Positions 53,974 through 62,487 of a stretch of 64,000 nt of DNA are shown in pieces. The notes under the pieces are model-generated. The model had not been told where the DNA came from and ran no database searches. It saw only the letters and a list, made by a program, of their open reading frames with translations. Location of the stretch: positions 3,218,537-3,282,536 of the forward strand of contig NC_015388.1 in the NCBI RefSeq assembly GCF_000195295.1, given 5' to 3'. This stretch comes from Desulfobacca acetoxidans DSM 11109. Its GTDB lineage: Bacteria > Desulfobacterota > Desulfobaccia > Desulfobaccales > Desulfobaccaceae. The stretch's first letter is position 1, and every line of letters starts with the position of its first letter. A program made the position numbers and the translations under genes.

Positions 53974-54081
53974 TGCGCTTATACCGGCGAACATACCAAG
54001 CTGCCCGAGTATCTCCAAGACCCCGTCGCCCCGGCAGAAGCCGGGCCGCCCCCTAACTCACCGCCACCGCCGGAAAAGTAA
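53974..54081 (+). pseudogene. Probable C-terminal remnant of the pentapeptide-repeat gene
   Basis: An open frame without a start reads CAYTGEHTKLPEYLQDPVAP and a Pro-rich end to TAA 54079-54081. E-H/N-T-K-L-P is the usual closing phrase of membrane pentapeptide-repeat proteins. It would be the tail of the gene whose head is at 52566. Confidence 0.4.
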
Positions 54082-54147
54082 GACCGCTTCTTCCCCAACA
54101 TGGCGCTTTTCGTTATAGTAAAAATATATTACCTCCGGGAGACAACG

Positions 54148-54387
54148 ATGCTCACCAACTGCACCGCCCGCTATACCAGGATCAAGTCGGGGTATTTAGG
54201 ACAATTGATCGAGTGGCCCGAAGTGGTCACCGAGGGCCGGGACTTAGAGGACTGCCGGGCCATGCTGCGGGACGCCCTCCACGAAATGATCCTGGCGTAT
54301 CAGCAGCAAGGCAAAGAAATACCCGTGGGCAATGCCCTCATAGAACAGGTCCCGGTGGAGATCATCGATGTCCATCAAGCAGCATGA
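54148..54387 (+). CDS. hicB: HicB-family antitoxin, second module
   Basis: 79 residues: MLTNCTARYTRIKSGYLGQL, IEWPEVVTEGRDLEDCRAML, RDALHEMILAYQQQG, the compact HicB fold. ATG 54148 has GGGAG 6 nt upstream; an in-frame extension to 54100 is unlikely. It overlaps the hicA start at 54368 by 20 nt, antitoxin-first order, opposite to the module at 49277. Confidence 0.87.
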   Translation: MLTNCTARYTRIKSGYLGQLIEWPEVVTEGRDLEDCRAMLRDALHEMILAYQQQGKEIPVGNALIEQVPVEIIDVHQAA

Positions 54388-54555
54388 TCTCGTATCATAT
54401 CTGGAGGCTAACGGTTTCTCTCTGCTCAGGGAGGGCGGCAACCATTCCATATACACAACGGGGTCAAAATAATCCCCGTCAAACGCCATCGTCTTCTGGA
54501 CCGCATCACTGCTAACGAAATATACAAGCAGGCCGGCTTGAACCCCAAATTTTAA
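54368..54555 (+). pseudogene. hicA: HicA toxin with a one-base frameshift
   Basis: ATG 54368 opens MSIKQHDLVSYLEANGFSLL, then REGGNHSIYTTGSK and TAA at 54470. In the next frame the text continues NGVKIIPVKRHRLLDRITAN, EIYKQAGLNPKF to TAA 54553. Joined near 54457 (ACA-ACG where ACA-AAC-G is expected) it is a complete HicA with the G-G-N-H-S catalytic motif. A single A has been lost. Second dead HicA in 5 kb. Confidence 0.75.
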
Positions 54556-54584
54556 CCGTTTTATCATCCCCCTGTTTCCCAAGC

Positions 54585-55514
54585 TCATTTTGTAAAAAAA
54601 GTGGCAGAAATCGGGAAAGGCTCACTTTTAAGATCCCTTTGGCTTAAAAGACGCAATCCTTCTTCAGCCAATTTTACATACTCCGGGTTATTTTCATACC
54701 CGATGTATTTCCTTCCGGCCTTCAGGGCCGCAATAGCTGTCGTGCCGCTGCCCATAAAGGGGTCTAGTATGACATCCTCGGTAAAGGTGTATAGTTGAAT
54801 GAGACGATAGGGTAATTCTATCGGAAAGGGTGCCGGATGCCCCACTTTTTTGGCAGACTCGGGGTTCATCGTCCATATTGATTTGGTCCATTCCATAAAT
54901 TGCTCTTTCGAAATGGTATTCTCTCTACCCCGGGGTTTTTTGCGCCTGAAGGAACCCTTCGCAAAGACCAGGATATATTCATGTACATCCCGTAAAACCG
55001 GGGCTGAGGCCGATCGCCAACTCCCCCAGGCCATAGATACCCCTGCACCGGCGCCCTTATTCCAGATGATTTCTCCGCGCATCTGAAAACCGATTTCCAG
55101 CATAATTGCAGAAACAAAGTCCGAAAGGGGAAGGTATGGCTGACGCCCCAAGTTTGCTATATTGACGCAGGCCCTTCCGCCGTTAGTCAATACCCGATAC
55201 GTTTCAGAAAATACCCTTTGCAATAATTGCAGATATTCCTTGAGAGATAGATACTGGTCGTATTCTTTGGTAACATTGTATGGGGGAGAAGTGATCATCA
55301 GGTGCAGCGAATTATCCGGTATTAAAGTCATATTTTCTGAACTGCCGAGTATGATACTGTTCTCATACGCCACCGGGAAATCATTTTCACCGGGGACATC
55401 GTGGGTATTACTCGCAGGCAACTCCGAATAAAGCCTCGACCCATAATAATCGGATGAGTCATGATTAATTCTCGCGTGAGTACCGAAGGTGCTGGTCTTG
55501 GACCCTTTTTTCAT
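54585..55514 (-). CDS. Orphan DNA methyltransferase (beta class, N4-C or N6-A)
   Basis: 309 residues. Motif IV MITSPPYN near residue 75 precedes motif I ILDPFMGSGTTAIAALKAGR near 250, the beta-class order; T-S-P-P-Y is commonest in N4-cytosine enzymes but also occurs in N6-adenine ones. The target domain (MAWGSWRSASAPVLRDVHEY, FRRKKPRGRENTISKEQF) lies between. No restriction gene is adjacent, so it is either an orphan regulatory enzyme or a restriction-system relic. It converges with the broken hicA, ending 29 bp from it. Confidence 0.85.
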   Translation of the reverse strand: MKKGSKTSTFGTHARINHDSSDYYGSRLYSELPASNTHDVPGENDFPVAYENSIILGSSENMTLIPDNSLHLMITSPPYNVTKEYDQYLSLKEYLQLLQRVFSETYRVLTNGGRACVNIANLGRQPYLPLSDFVSAIMLEIGFQMRGEIIWNKGAGAGVSMAWGSWRSASAPVLRDVHEYILVFAKGSFRRKKPRGRENTISKEQFMEWTKSIWTMNPESAKKVGHPAPFPIELPYRLIQLYTFTEDVILDPFMGSGTTAIAALKAGRKYIGYENNPEYVKLAEEGLRLLSQRDLKSEPFPISATFFTK

Positions 55515-55553
55515 AATCGACTTTCATTCTGCCATGTTGTGGAAATTGAAGGA

Positions 55554-55672
55554 CACAGAGTTGTTTGAGTCGAATACAAGATCCGCCCTTGGCCAAAATT
55601 AATTACAGGATTGGCCAACATGAAGACATAGAGTTGTTTGGGTCGAATACAAGATTCGCCCCTACAGATTGA
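55554..55672. repeat. Two partial copies of the CGAATACAAGATTCGCCC repeat
   Basis: AGTTGTTTGAGTCGAATACA at 55560 and AGTTGTTTGGGTCGAATACA at 55631, each followed by AGAT.CGCCC. They correspond to the left part of the elements at 44417 and 49032. The 320-bp gap 55515-55834 holds nothing else I can name. Confidence 0.65.
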
Positions 55673-55834
55673 ATCTGTTTTCGATAACGAATTGCTGGAA
55701 TGCCGGATGCGTGAAAGATAAATTTTATATTGGTAATACGGCCTGTGCCACCCGTAGATGATTCTCATGGTTTGGAGGGGCTTTTTAAAGAATAATAATT
55801 ATCAAGGGATTACTCCCTTGCCAAAGCTCATGCC

Positions 55835-56734
55835 TCAATCCGGCGACCAGTAGAATAGCTCCTGCCGGCCGGATCTGGCCAACAGATGCGACAGCCCCAA
55901 TCCCGCCGCCAGGGTCTCAAAGCGTTCATAGGGGCAGTGCAGCGCTCGGGCCAGGGCCAGGCCCAGACCGTGTTCCATAAAGTTGGTGTTGGTGTCGACG
56001 AAGAGGGCCGGCACCCCTCGGCGGGCAATAGCCGCAGCAGCTTTAAAGGCATCGGCCTTAGGGTCTTCCGAGAAACAGGCGACGTTGGGGTTGCCATCGG
56101 AGATGACCACGATGATGGGAATCAGGCTCCGGCTGCGGCGCAACTCGCGGACAGCTACCTGATAGGCCAATGCCAGCCCATGCGCCAGCGGAGTCTTACC
56201 GCCGGTGGGCAGCACCCGGAGTTTTTTCCGGGCCAGGGCAACACTGCCGGTAGGCGGCAGGAGTATCCGGGCCCTGGCGCCGTGAAAGACAATCAGGCCG
56301 ACCCGGTCCCGGCGCTGATAGGCCTGCACCAGAAAAGACAGGGCGATCTGTTTGGCCGCAGCCATGCGGCGCTGGGCACTCATGGAACCGCTGGCATCCA
56401 CCACCAGGAGCAGCAGGGCTTGAGTCTTACCGGCCCGACGTTTATAGCGCAGGTCTTCTCGAGTTAAGCGGGGGCCGTCCGTATAAACGCCAGGGTGGCG
56501 ATGGGCTGCAGCCCGGAGGGTGGCATCGAGGGCCAGGTCCGGCTTGCCGCCATCCGGCAGGCGGGGTTTGACATAGCGGCCATGGCGGCTCTGGGTGGGG
56601 TTGGCTAATCTCCGGCCCCGTTTACCCTGAGAGACGCGGGGAAAGTAAAATTCCAGGTGCTTCAGCTGAAATGCGGGTGGACAGGCGAAGATCTGGGCCC
56701 CGTCCGAGATCGGTGCCTCTCTGATCAGGGGCTT
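55835..56734 (-). CDS. ChlD-like VWA half of a chelatase ATPase, entered by -1 frameshift
   Basis: About 299 residues with no ATG, GTG or TTG near the beginning. It opens KPLIREAPISDGAQIFACPP, then LEFYFPRVSQGKRGRRLANP, LALDATLRAAAHRHPG, LTREDLRYKRRAGKTQALLL and the MIDAS VVDASGSMSAQRRMAAA; FHGARARILLPPTGSVALAR and GKTPLAHGLALAYQVAVREL follow. This is the C-terminal half of ChlD/BchD and putative cobaltochelatase proteins. It is in the -1 frame relative to the ChlI half and joins it at the A9 run (56741-56733). An internal GTG at 56404 would remove half the domain. Confidence 0.75.
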   Translation of the reverse strand, partial: KPLIREAPISDGAQIFACPPAFQLKHLEFYFPRVSQGKRGRRLANPTQSRHGRYVKPRLPDGGKPDLALDATLRAAAHRHPGVYTDGPRLTREDLRYKRRAGKTQALLLLVVDASGSMSAQRRMAAAKQIALSFLVQAYQRRDRVGLIVFHGARARILLPPTGSVALARKKLRVLPTGGKTPLAHGLALAYQVAVRELRRSRSLIPIIVVISDGNPNVACFSEDPKADAFKAAAAIARRGVPALFVDTNTNFMEHGLGLALARALHCPYERFETLAAGLGLSHLLARSGRQELFYWSPD

Positions 56735-57813
56735 TTTTTTTCCGTTGGGCTTGGGGCGGGCGGCTGTTTCGATTCGGTTTGAGCCGCGGCCTCTACCTGT
56801 TCGATGAGTCTGTCCGTACTAATTTCTTCATCATCCAGAGGATGCCTGGCCAGGCGATGGCGCAGAGCCAAGATGGCACAGCGTTTTACGTCTGCCAGGG
56901 TTATGACCCGCCGCCCTTCCAGCGCCGCTAGGCCAGCCGCCGCCCGGATAGTGGTCAGGTCCGCCCGGTGACCTTCGGTTCCCAGGGCCAGAGCCAAGCG
57001 AACCGCCAGACCCAGCTCCGCTTCCCCCACCTGCACCTCGGGAAGCAACGCCCTCGCCTGTTCTATCCGCCGTTTCAACGCGGCTTCGTTCTCCCCCTGA
57101 GCCCTGATAAACCCGAGCGGGTCGGCTTCAAAGGCCAGCCTCCGGCGTACGATCTCCCCCCTGGCCGCGGCGTCTGAGATACCCTTGACTTCCACACAGA
57201 CACCGAAACGGTCCAGCAACTGGGGGCGCAACTCTCCCTCTTCCGGGTTCATAGTACCCACCAACAGAAAATGGGCCGGGTGCGAGATCGACACCGATTC
57301 CCGCTCCACCACGTTGACCCCCGAGGCGGCTACGTCCAGGAGCACGTCTACCAGGTGGTCCTCTAGAAGATTAACCTCATCGATATAGAGGATGCCCCGA
57401 TGAGCCCGGGCCAACAGCCCCGGTTCGAATCGTCTGCGGCCGGCGTGCAGGGCGGCCTCCAGATCCAATGTCCCTAATACCCGATCTTCCGTCGCCCCCA
57501 AAGGCAGGGTTACTACCGGTACCGGCCGGCGTTCCACCGGCAGGCCGTTGTCCGCTACCCGGCGATTCCGGCAGTCATCACAGAGACCGTCAATACCCTG
57601 GGGATGGCAGCCATAGACACAGCCGGCTACTACTTCTATTTCGGGCAACAGGTTCGCCAAGGCCCGCACCGCGGTAGATTTGCCGGTGCCCCTCTCCCCC
57701 CGGATGAGGACCCCGCCGATGGTAGGATTGACTGCGTTGAGGAGTAAGGCCAGCTTTAAATCTTCCTGGCCCACTAAGGCGGTAAAAGGAAATATCAGCG
57801 GCTGTGATCGCAT
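56725..57813 (-). CDS. ChlI-like AAA+ ATPase of a magnesium/cobalt chelatase
   Basis: 362 residues. PFTALVGQEDLKLALLLNAV, GVLIRGERGTGKSTAVRALA (Walker A), a cysteine set C-V-Y-G-C, C-D-D-C, GILYIDEVNLLEDHLVDVLL (Walker B) and FLLVGTMNPEEGELRPQLLD (sensor region) are all present. These motors drive metal insertion into porphyrins or cobyrinate with a CobN/BchH partner, which is not in the window. The zero-frame stop TGA is at 56727-56725, just after AAA AAA AGC CCC. Alone it is a complete small subunit; with frameshifting it extends into the ChlD half to about 660 residues. Confidence 0.88.
   Translation of the reverse strand: MRSQPLIFPFTALVGQEDLKLALLLNAVNPTIGGVLIRGERGTGKSTAVRALANLLPEIEVVAGCVYGCHPQGIDGLCDDCRNRRVADNGLPVERRPVPVVTLPLGATEDRVLGTLDLEAALHAGRRRFEPGLLARAHRGILYIDEVNLLEDHLVDVLLDVAASGVNVVERESVSISHPAHFLLVGTMNPEEGELRPQLLDRFGVCVEVKGISDAAARGEIVRRRLAFEADPLGFIRAQGENEAALKRRIEQARALLPEVQVGEAELGLAVRLALALGTEGHRADLTTIRAAAGLAALEGRRVITLADVKRCAILALRHRLARHPLDDEEISTDRLIEQVEAAAQTESKQPPAPSPTEKKSP
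56733..56741 (-). promoter_or_regulatory. A9 slippery run, candidate -1 programmed frameshift site
   Basis: Minus-strand GAA AAA AAA AGC CCC TGA in the zero frame. Slipping back one base gives AAG CCC CTG ATC and the ChlD-like frame. GCCCC right after the run can pair with GGGGC 30 nt further on, around an inner GAGA...TCTC pair. Confidence 0.6.
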
Positions 57814-57994
57814 ATTATTATTTTAGTTCATGCAGCCGGGGAGTCAATGAGAGAATAATCGCGCCAGAGACAAATAATGCCAAATAGTCTCGGTCTATCG
57901 GTCAGAGCTTGACAACTCCTCCGGTTTAATGAGATTTTGTGGTTACGATTAATCACCTTGGAGCGCGGTACGAAAAATCCTGGAAGGAAATGCT

Positions 57995-58702
57995 ATGTTG
58001 GTAAATTTCTGGCGATTAATTAAAAATTTGAAATTCCTGCAACTGGCGCTCTATATAATTTTTGCCTTTTTCTTCCTACCATCCTTTGGGAATCGGTGGC
58101 TCCTGGAACTGGCCTCCGGATTTCTCCTGCTTAATGTTCTGTTAGTTTCTCTCTCAACCGTAGGCGCGGTGCGATGGCGCTGGCTCTTCTGGCTGCTGTT
58201 TGCCGCGGCGGCGATATGCCATGGCATTTATCTGACCCAGATCGGTCCAGAAGGTCGGCTGCTGTTTATCAGACTGACGATCATCTGCAATATGCTTCTC
58301 TTATTATTGTGTATCGGCGGCATCCTGTCATATATTTTTCAGACAATTAAAGTAACCCTGGACACCCTTTTCGCCGCGGTGGTGGCGTATTTAATTATTG
58401 CCTGCACCTTTACTCACGCCTACCTGCTCTTGTGCACCTTTAATCCCCAGAGTTTGAGCATTCCACTGCCGCTCCGGATGGATTCCTTCAATATCTTTGA
58501 GAGCAATATCATTTATTACAGCCTGATCGTTATCACTACGGTCGGCATGGGCGACATCCTGCCGCTCACCCCTATGGCCCGGATTTTGACGGTGGTGGAG
58601 GCCGTGGTGGGCCAGTTTTTTGTCGCTATCTTGATGGCCTGGCTGGTTGGGAGGTTTATTGCCCAGGCTATCTCGGCCGAGAAGCTGGAAAGCCAGGATT
58701 AG
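57995..58702 (+). CDS. Two-pore-helix potassium-type ion channel with extra N-terminal membrane helices
   Basis: 235 residues, six hydrophobic segments; the last two flank a pore loop, IIYYSLIVITTVGMGDILPL. The filter reads T-V-G-M-G-D instead of the usual T-V-G-Y-G-D, so potassium selectivity is probable but not certain. No cytosolic RCK or cyclic-nucleotide domain follows; the end is a short charged tail. GGAAGGAAA lies about 6 nt before the ATG. Stop is 51 nt before radA; the pairing is probably incidental. Confidence 0.85.
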   Translation: MLVNFWRLIKNLKFLQLALYIIFAFFFLPSFGNRWLLELASGFLLLNVLLVSLSTVGAVRWRWLFWLLFAAAAICHGIYLTQIGPEGRLLFIRLTIICNMLLLLLCIGGILSYIFQTIKVTLDTLFAAVVAYLIIACTFTHAYLLLCTFNPQSLSIPLPLRMDSFNIFESNIIYYSLIVITTVGMGDILPLTPMARILTVVEAVVGQFFVAILMAWLVGRFIAQAISAEKLESQD

Positions 58703-58753
58703 CCATGAAAATGATCCTGGACGTTTTTTCATGAGGATAGACCGGGTGACATA

Positions 58754-60136
58754 ATGACCCCAAAACCTCCTCGTACCCTGTTCATCTGCCAAAATTGCGG
58801 CTTTCAGACCGGCAAATGGCTGGGCAAGTGCCCGGAATGTGAGGCTTGGAACTCCCTGGTGGAAGAAGTGGTTTCTCCTGAGCCTCCTTATCGGCGCACC
58901 CCGGACCAGGTTGCCGTTCGCAGCCGCCCCACTCCCTTGATCAGCCTCAGCCCCTCTCAGGAGGAACGCCGTCCCTGCGGCTGCCGGGAGTTTGACCGAG
59001 CCTTGGGAGGCGGAGTAGTCCCAGGATCGGTCGTGCTGTTAGGCGGCGACCCCGGAATTGGAAAATCCACCTTGATGTTGCAGGTCCTGGATCGCCTTTC
59101 GGGCAGCGGGTTTATCGGGCTCTATGTCTCCGGAGAGGAATCCGCGGGTCAACTAAAGCTCCGGGCCGACCGGTTGGGTATAACCTCCGCCAGGCTCCTG
59201 GTGGCTACTGAGACCTGCCTGGAAAATATTTTAAAGCTGCTCGACTCCGAAAAACCCCATTATCTAGTGCTTGATTCCATTCAGACATTATATGCCGCCA
59301 GTCTCCCGGCCGCCCCCGGTTCTATTACTCAGGTGCGAGAAACGGCCTTTCAGCTCGTCCAGTTGGCCAAACGCTCCGGCATCCCGATCTTCCTCATCGG
59401 CCACGTCACCAAAGAAGGCGCCATCGCCGGCCCGAAACTCCTGGAGCACATGGTGGATACGGTGCTGTATTTTGAAGGCGACCGCTCTCACACCTACCGC
59501 CTGCTGCGCACGGTCAAGAATCGCTTCGGCCCCGGCCAGGAGTTAGGCGTCTTTGAGATGCGTCAGACTGGACTTGCCGAAGTGACCAACCCTTCGGCCC
59601 TCTTTCTGTCGGAACGCTCTCTCGAGGCGCCGGGTTCGGTGGTGGTGGCCAGTATCGAAGGCTCTCGACCCATCCTGGTGGAGGTCCAGGCCCTCGTTAC
59701 TCCCTCTAGTCTGGGCATGCCCCGCCGCCAGGCGGCTGGCGTGGACGCCGGACGTCTGTCGCTTTTGGTGGCAGTATTGGAAAAACGGGTGGGGCTGGCC
59801 TTTGGCAATCAGGATATCTTCGTCAATGTGGCCGGAGGCATCCGCCTGACCGAACCGGCCGTTGATTTAGGTATCATCGCCGCCCTGACATCCTCTCTTT
59901 GGGAGAGGCCGGTAGCTGCCGATACCCTGATCTTCGGGGAGGTGGGCCTGACCGGAGAGGTGCGCACCGTCGCCCAGACCGAAGTGCGTCTGCAGGAGGG
60001 GGCTAAATTAGGCTTCCGGCGCGCCCTGCTGGCTAAAGGACAGAGAAATCAGCTAAGGAGTGTCAAGGACTTGCAGATACTCGAAATCAGCAGCGTTCGG
60101 GAGGCACTGCGGCGATTGTTTCCGCCGGACAGATAA
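58754..60136 (+). CDS. radA: DNA repair protein RadA (Sms)
   Basis: 460 residues. Zinc finger FICQNCGFQTGKWLGKCPEC at 10-29, Walker A GGDPGIGKSTLMLQVL near 97, VLDSIQTLY (Walker B), the RadA motif VKNRFGPGQELGVFEM near 255, and a C-terminal Lon-like domain (NVAGGIRLTEPAVDLGIIAA). A branch-migration helicase working with RecA in recombination and repair. Start ATG 58754. No clear promoter seen in the short gap upstream. Confidence 0.96.
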   Translation: MTPKPPRTLFICQNCGFQTGKWLGKCPECEAWNSLVEEVVSPEPPYRRTPDQVAVRSRPTPLISLSPSQEERRPCGCREFDRALGGGVVPGSVVLLGGDPGIGKSTLMLQVLDRLSGSGFIGLYVSGEESAGQLKLRADRLGITSARLLVATETCLENILKLLDSEKPHYLVLDSIQTLYAASLPAAPGSITQVRETAFQLVQLAKRSGIPIFLIGHVTKEGAIAGPKLLEHMVDTVLYFEGDRSHTYRLLRTVKNRFGPGQELGVFEMRQTGLAEVTNPSALFLSERSLEAPGSVVVASIEGSRPILVEVQALVTPSSLGMPRRQAAGVDAGRLSLLVAVLEKRVGLAFGNQDIFVNVAGGIRLTEPAVDLGIIAALTSSLWERPVAADTLIFGEVGLTGEVRTVAQTEVRLQEGAKLGFRRALLAKGQRNQLRSVKDLQILEISSVREALRRLFPPDR

Positions 60137-60164
60137 TCCTCCTTGCCCTCAAGAAGTGCGATAA

Positions 60165-61331
60165 TCAGATATAGTGCTGACGCACCTCGAGAAATTCCTC
60201 CAGGCCACCCCCCCACTGTTGTTCCAATTCTGTAACCGGGATATGACCCTCCAGCCCTTCTCGGACAGCCGGATCACCGGTCAAAAGATCAAAGGGTAGA
60301 CGGTCGTATACATACTCGTAGGGCGGCTGCCGCCATTGAAAATGGTCGGGATAGAGCCGGATTATCGTCTGCAGGATGACCAGGGTAGTGAAGTAAGGCT
60401 TATAAAGCCGGCGGTCGGTGACGTGGAGTTGGAAACCGCCGCAGACCTCACCGGCCCATTTGTGGAAGGTAGGTTGAAAGAAGGTCTCTCGCAGAATGAC
60501 CCCGGGAAGCTCATAGTCGGCCAGCAACGCATCCTTTAACACCAAAGGATTGATAAACGGTGCCCCGAACAGTTCGAAAGGCCGGGTCGTGCCCCGCCCC
60601 TCCGAGAGGTTGGTCCCTTCCAACAGGACCTGCCCGGGATAGACGATGGCCGTGTCCAAAGTGGGCAGATTGGGCGATGGCATCACCCAGGACAGGCCGG
60701 TAACGTCAAAATACTGAGACCGGTCCCATCCCTGCACCGGGACTAGGTCCAGATCACAGCCGATCCCGTGGATTTGATTGTAATAGCGGGCCAGTTCCCC
60801 TAAAGTCAATCCATGGCGCATCGGCAGGGGATAGGGACCGACGATAGAGGCCATGTCAGATTTGAGAAGGTTTCCCTCCACCTGGACCCCGCCGATAGGG
60901 TTGGGCCGGTCCAGAACGATCACCTTTTTCCCCAGTTGGGCCGCCGACTGCATCGCCAAGGCCATTGTGGCGGCAAATGTATAGACTCTGGTCCCTACAT
61001 CAGGTAAATCAACCAATAAAACATCGATCAAGTCTAGATTTTCGGGAGAAGGCTGCAGGCGTTCGCCATAGAGACTGAAGACCGGCAGGCCGGTGACCGG
61101 CTCGCGGCAGTCAACCGAGGCGATCATATTATCCTGTTTCTCGCCCCAGAGGCCGTGTTGCGGACTGAACAACGCCCGAAGACTGGAAGGAAACCTCTGA
61201 GCCAGCAATCGCCAGCTAGGTAGCAAGCCACAGCCCACCACCGCCTGGTTGCTTAATAACCCCAAACGGACCCGAGGCAGCCAGGAAGGGGGATGGGCCA
61301 AAATCTGCTCCAGACCGGTCCTAACCGCCAT
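60165..61331 (-). CDS. DUF1343 / NamZ-like exo-N-acetylmuramidase domain protein
   Basis: 388 residues, the size of the cytosolic or periplasmic DUF1343 family. Blocks: GLLSNQAVVGCG, LFSPQHGLWGEKQDNMIAS, VFSLYGERLQPSP, VLLVDLPDVGTRVYTFAATM, VIVLDRPNPIGGVQVEG, PLPMRHGLTLGELARYYN, TLDTAIVYPGQVLLEGTNLS, EGRGTTRPFELFGAPFI. Bacillus NamZ of this family cuts MurNAc from peptidoglycan ends. No signal peptide is apparent. The start is placed at ATG 61331 (MAVRTGLEQIL); ATG 61346 is possible. Convergent with radA. Confidence 0.88.
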   Translation of the reverse strand: MAVRTGLEQILAHPPSWLPRVRLGLLSNQAVVGCGLLPSWRLLAQRFPSSLRALFSPQHGLWGEKQDNMIASVDCREPVTGLPVFSLYGERLQPSPENLDLIDVLLVDLPDVGTRVYTFAATMALAMQSAAQLGKKVIVLDRPNPIGGVQVEGNLLKSDMASIVGPYPLPMRHGLTLGELARYYNQIHGIGCDLDLVPVQGWDRSQYFDVTGLSWVMPSPNLPTLDTAIVYPGQVLLEGTNLSEGRGTTRPFELFGAPFINPLVLKDALLADYELPGVILRETFFQPTFHKWAGEVCGGFQLHVTDRRLYKPYFTTLVILQTIIRLYPDHFQWRQPPYEYVYDRLPFDLLTGDPAVREGLEGHIPVTELEQQWGGGLEEFLEVRQHYI

Positions 61332-61397
61332 GTAAACCCACCCCACGTCGCTTCTTGCCAGGTGATTTTGACCCTACTTCCCTGCCCTGTAAGGAAT

Positions 61398-61414
61398 GGT
61401 GGGCGGTGCCCACC
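61398..61414. repeat. GGTGGGC/GCCCACC palindromic repeat
   Basis: GGTGGGCGGTGCCCACC followed by CTACATTG; the same motif in reverse is at 47835. In the 317-bp gap 61332-61648 it is followed by CATTACCCACGGGTCACCC at 61450, which resembles 24222; no gene is seen. Confidence 0.55.
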
Positions 61415-61648
61415 CTACATTGAAAAACCTCGATTTCTTGATAATGGCCATTACCCACGGGTCACCCGCGAATCATGAAAATGTGTGTCGGAGCATTCCA
61501 GAAGGCCGGATGGGCTCTGCTTTCCCGCCCTACAGCACTGCAATACCGGCAGGCCCACCCGATAGGGGTAGGTCTCAGACCCGCCCCTGCAATAAGTAAC
61601 CGGAAACCATAGAACCTCCTGATTATTATCGGATATCGGAGGGACTAC

Positions 61649-62218
61649 TCAAAACTCTGCTTCCTCGCGACGCACCACGGGCCGTATGAGCAGGGCGACG
61701 TCGTGCGTCATACCGTCCCGGCGCAGAAAGAAATCATCGAGGATACACTTCATCTCAAATCCTTTGGCCTTAAAGGCCCTCATGACCCCCCGATGGTCGG
61801 TAAGCACTTCAGCTTTTAAAATCTGGACATTCTCCAGTTTCGCCAGATTGATGAGTTCGTCAAGCATGAGCGAACCCAAACCCTGATTGCGATAAGGACG
61901 TGAGACAAAAATCCGGATCTCGCCGATATGCTTGCTGGCATGTTTGCCTCGATGGAGGGTAGCGTCCGCCATCAGACCGTTATCTTCCATATTAACCGCC
62001 ACCAGGGGCAGCACCTTCTGATAGTTGATATGGTCAATCCAGGATTGAATAAGTTTCGGATTCTTAACATCTTGTTTCAGAAACCGAATGTCCTCTTCCG
62101 GTGCTTCCATAAAGAGTCTCAGCAGATTATCCCGGTCCTGCTGATTTAGAAGCCTGAACATGACCCGCTGGCCGCTACGCAACGTCACAAATTTTCGATA
62201 CGTGGCATAATTAATCAT
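61649..62218 (-). CDS. GNAT-family N-acetyltransferase
   Basis: 189 residues. The acetyl-CoA-binding motif A is clear: IGEIRIFVSRPYRNQGLGSL (R-x-x-Q-G-L-G), followed by MLDELINLAKLENVQILKAE and FKAKGFEMKCILDDFFL (motif B region). Substrate unknown; the N-terminal VTLRSGQRVMFRLLNQQDRD fits the general GNAT start. ATG 62218. It is alone, with gaps of over 260 bp on both sides. Confidence 0.85.
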   Translation of the reverse strand: MINYATYRKFVTLRSGQRVMFRLLNQQDRDNLLRLFMEAPEEDIRFLKQDVKNPKLIQSWIDHINYQKVLPLVAVNMEDNGLMADATLHRGKHASKHIGEIRIFVSRPYRNQGLGSLMLDELINLAKLENVQILKAEVLTDHRGVMRAFKAKGFEMKCILDDFFLRRDGMTHDVALLIRPVVRREEAEF

Positions 62219-62487
62219 TGCCGACCCCGTATTACATGATCTTGTTTTGTATCATAGCTCATCGCCACAGAATGTCAATATCACCCGCTCCCGGAAACCA
62301 GCGGCCAAGCAAGGCTGGTGGGTTTGCCAGCCTTGTCACTTTGAGAAAAATCTACCACCAGCCAGAAGTTGTTTCTCGGATTGATACGTTTCGCAGATTA
62401 CGGCCAGTAGATTGCCCGAATACGAGTAAAGAGATTATGGCATTGTTATTGCACTAATGAATAAGTAACCTTGAATGAGGATGTTTT

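Noticed and set aside
57421..57450. GGTTCGAATC text resembling a tRNA T-arm
   Set aside because: It lies inside the chelatase ATPase gene and no acceptor stem or anticodon arm can be drawn around it.
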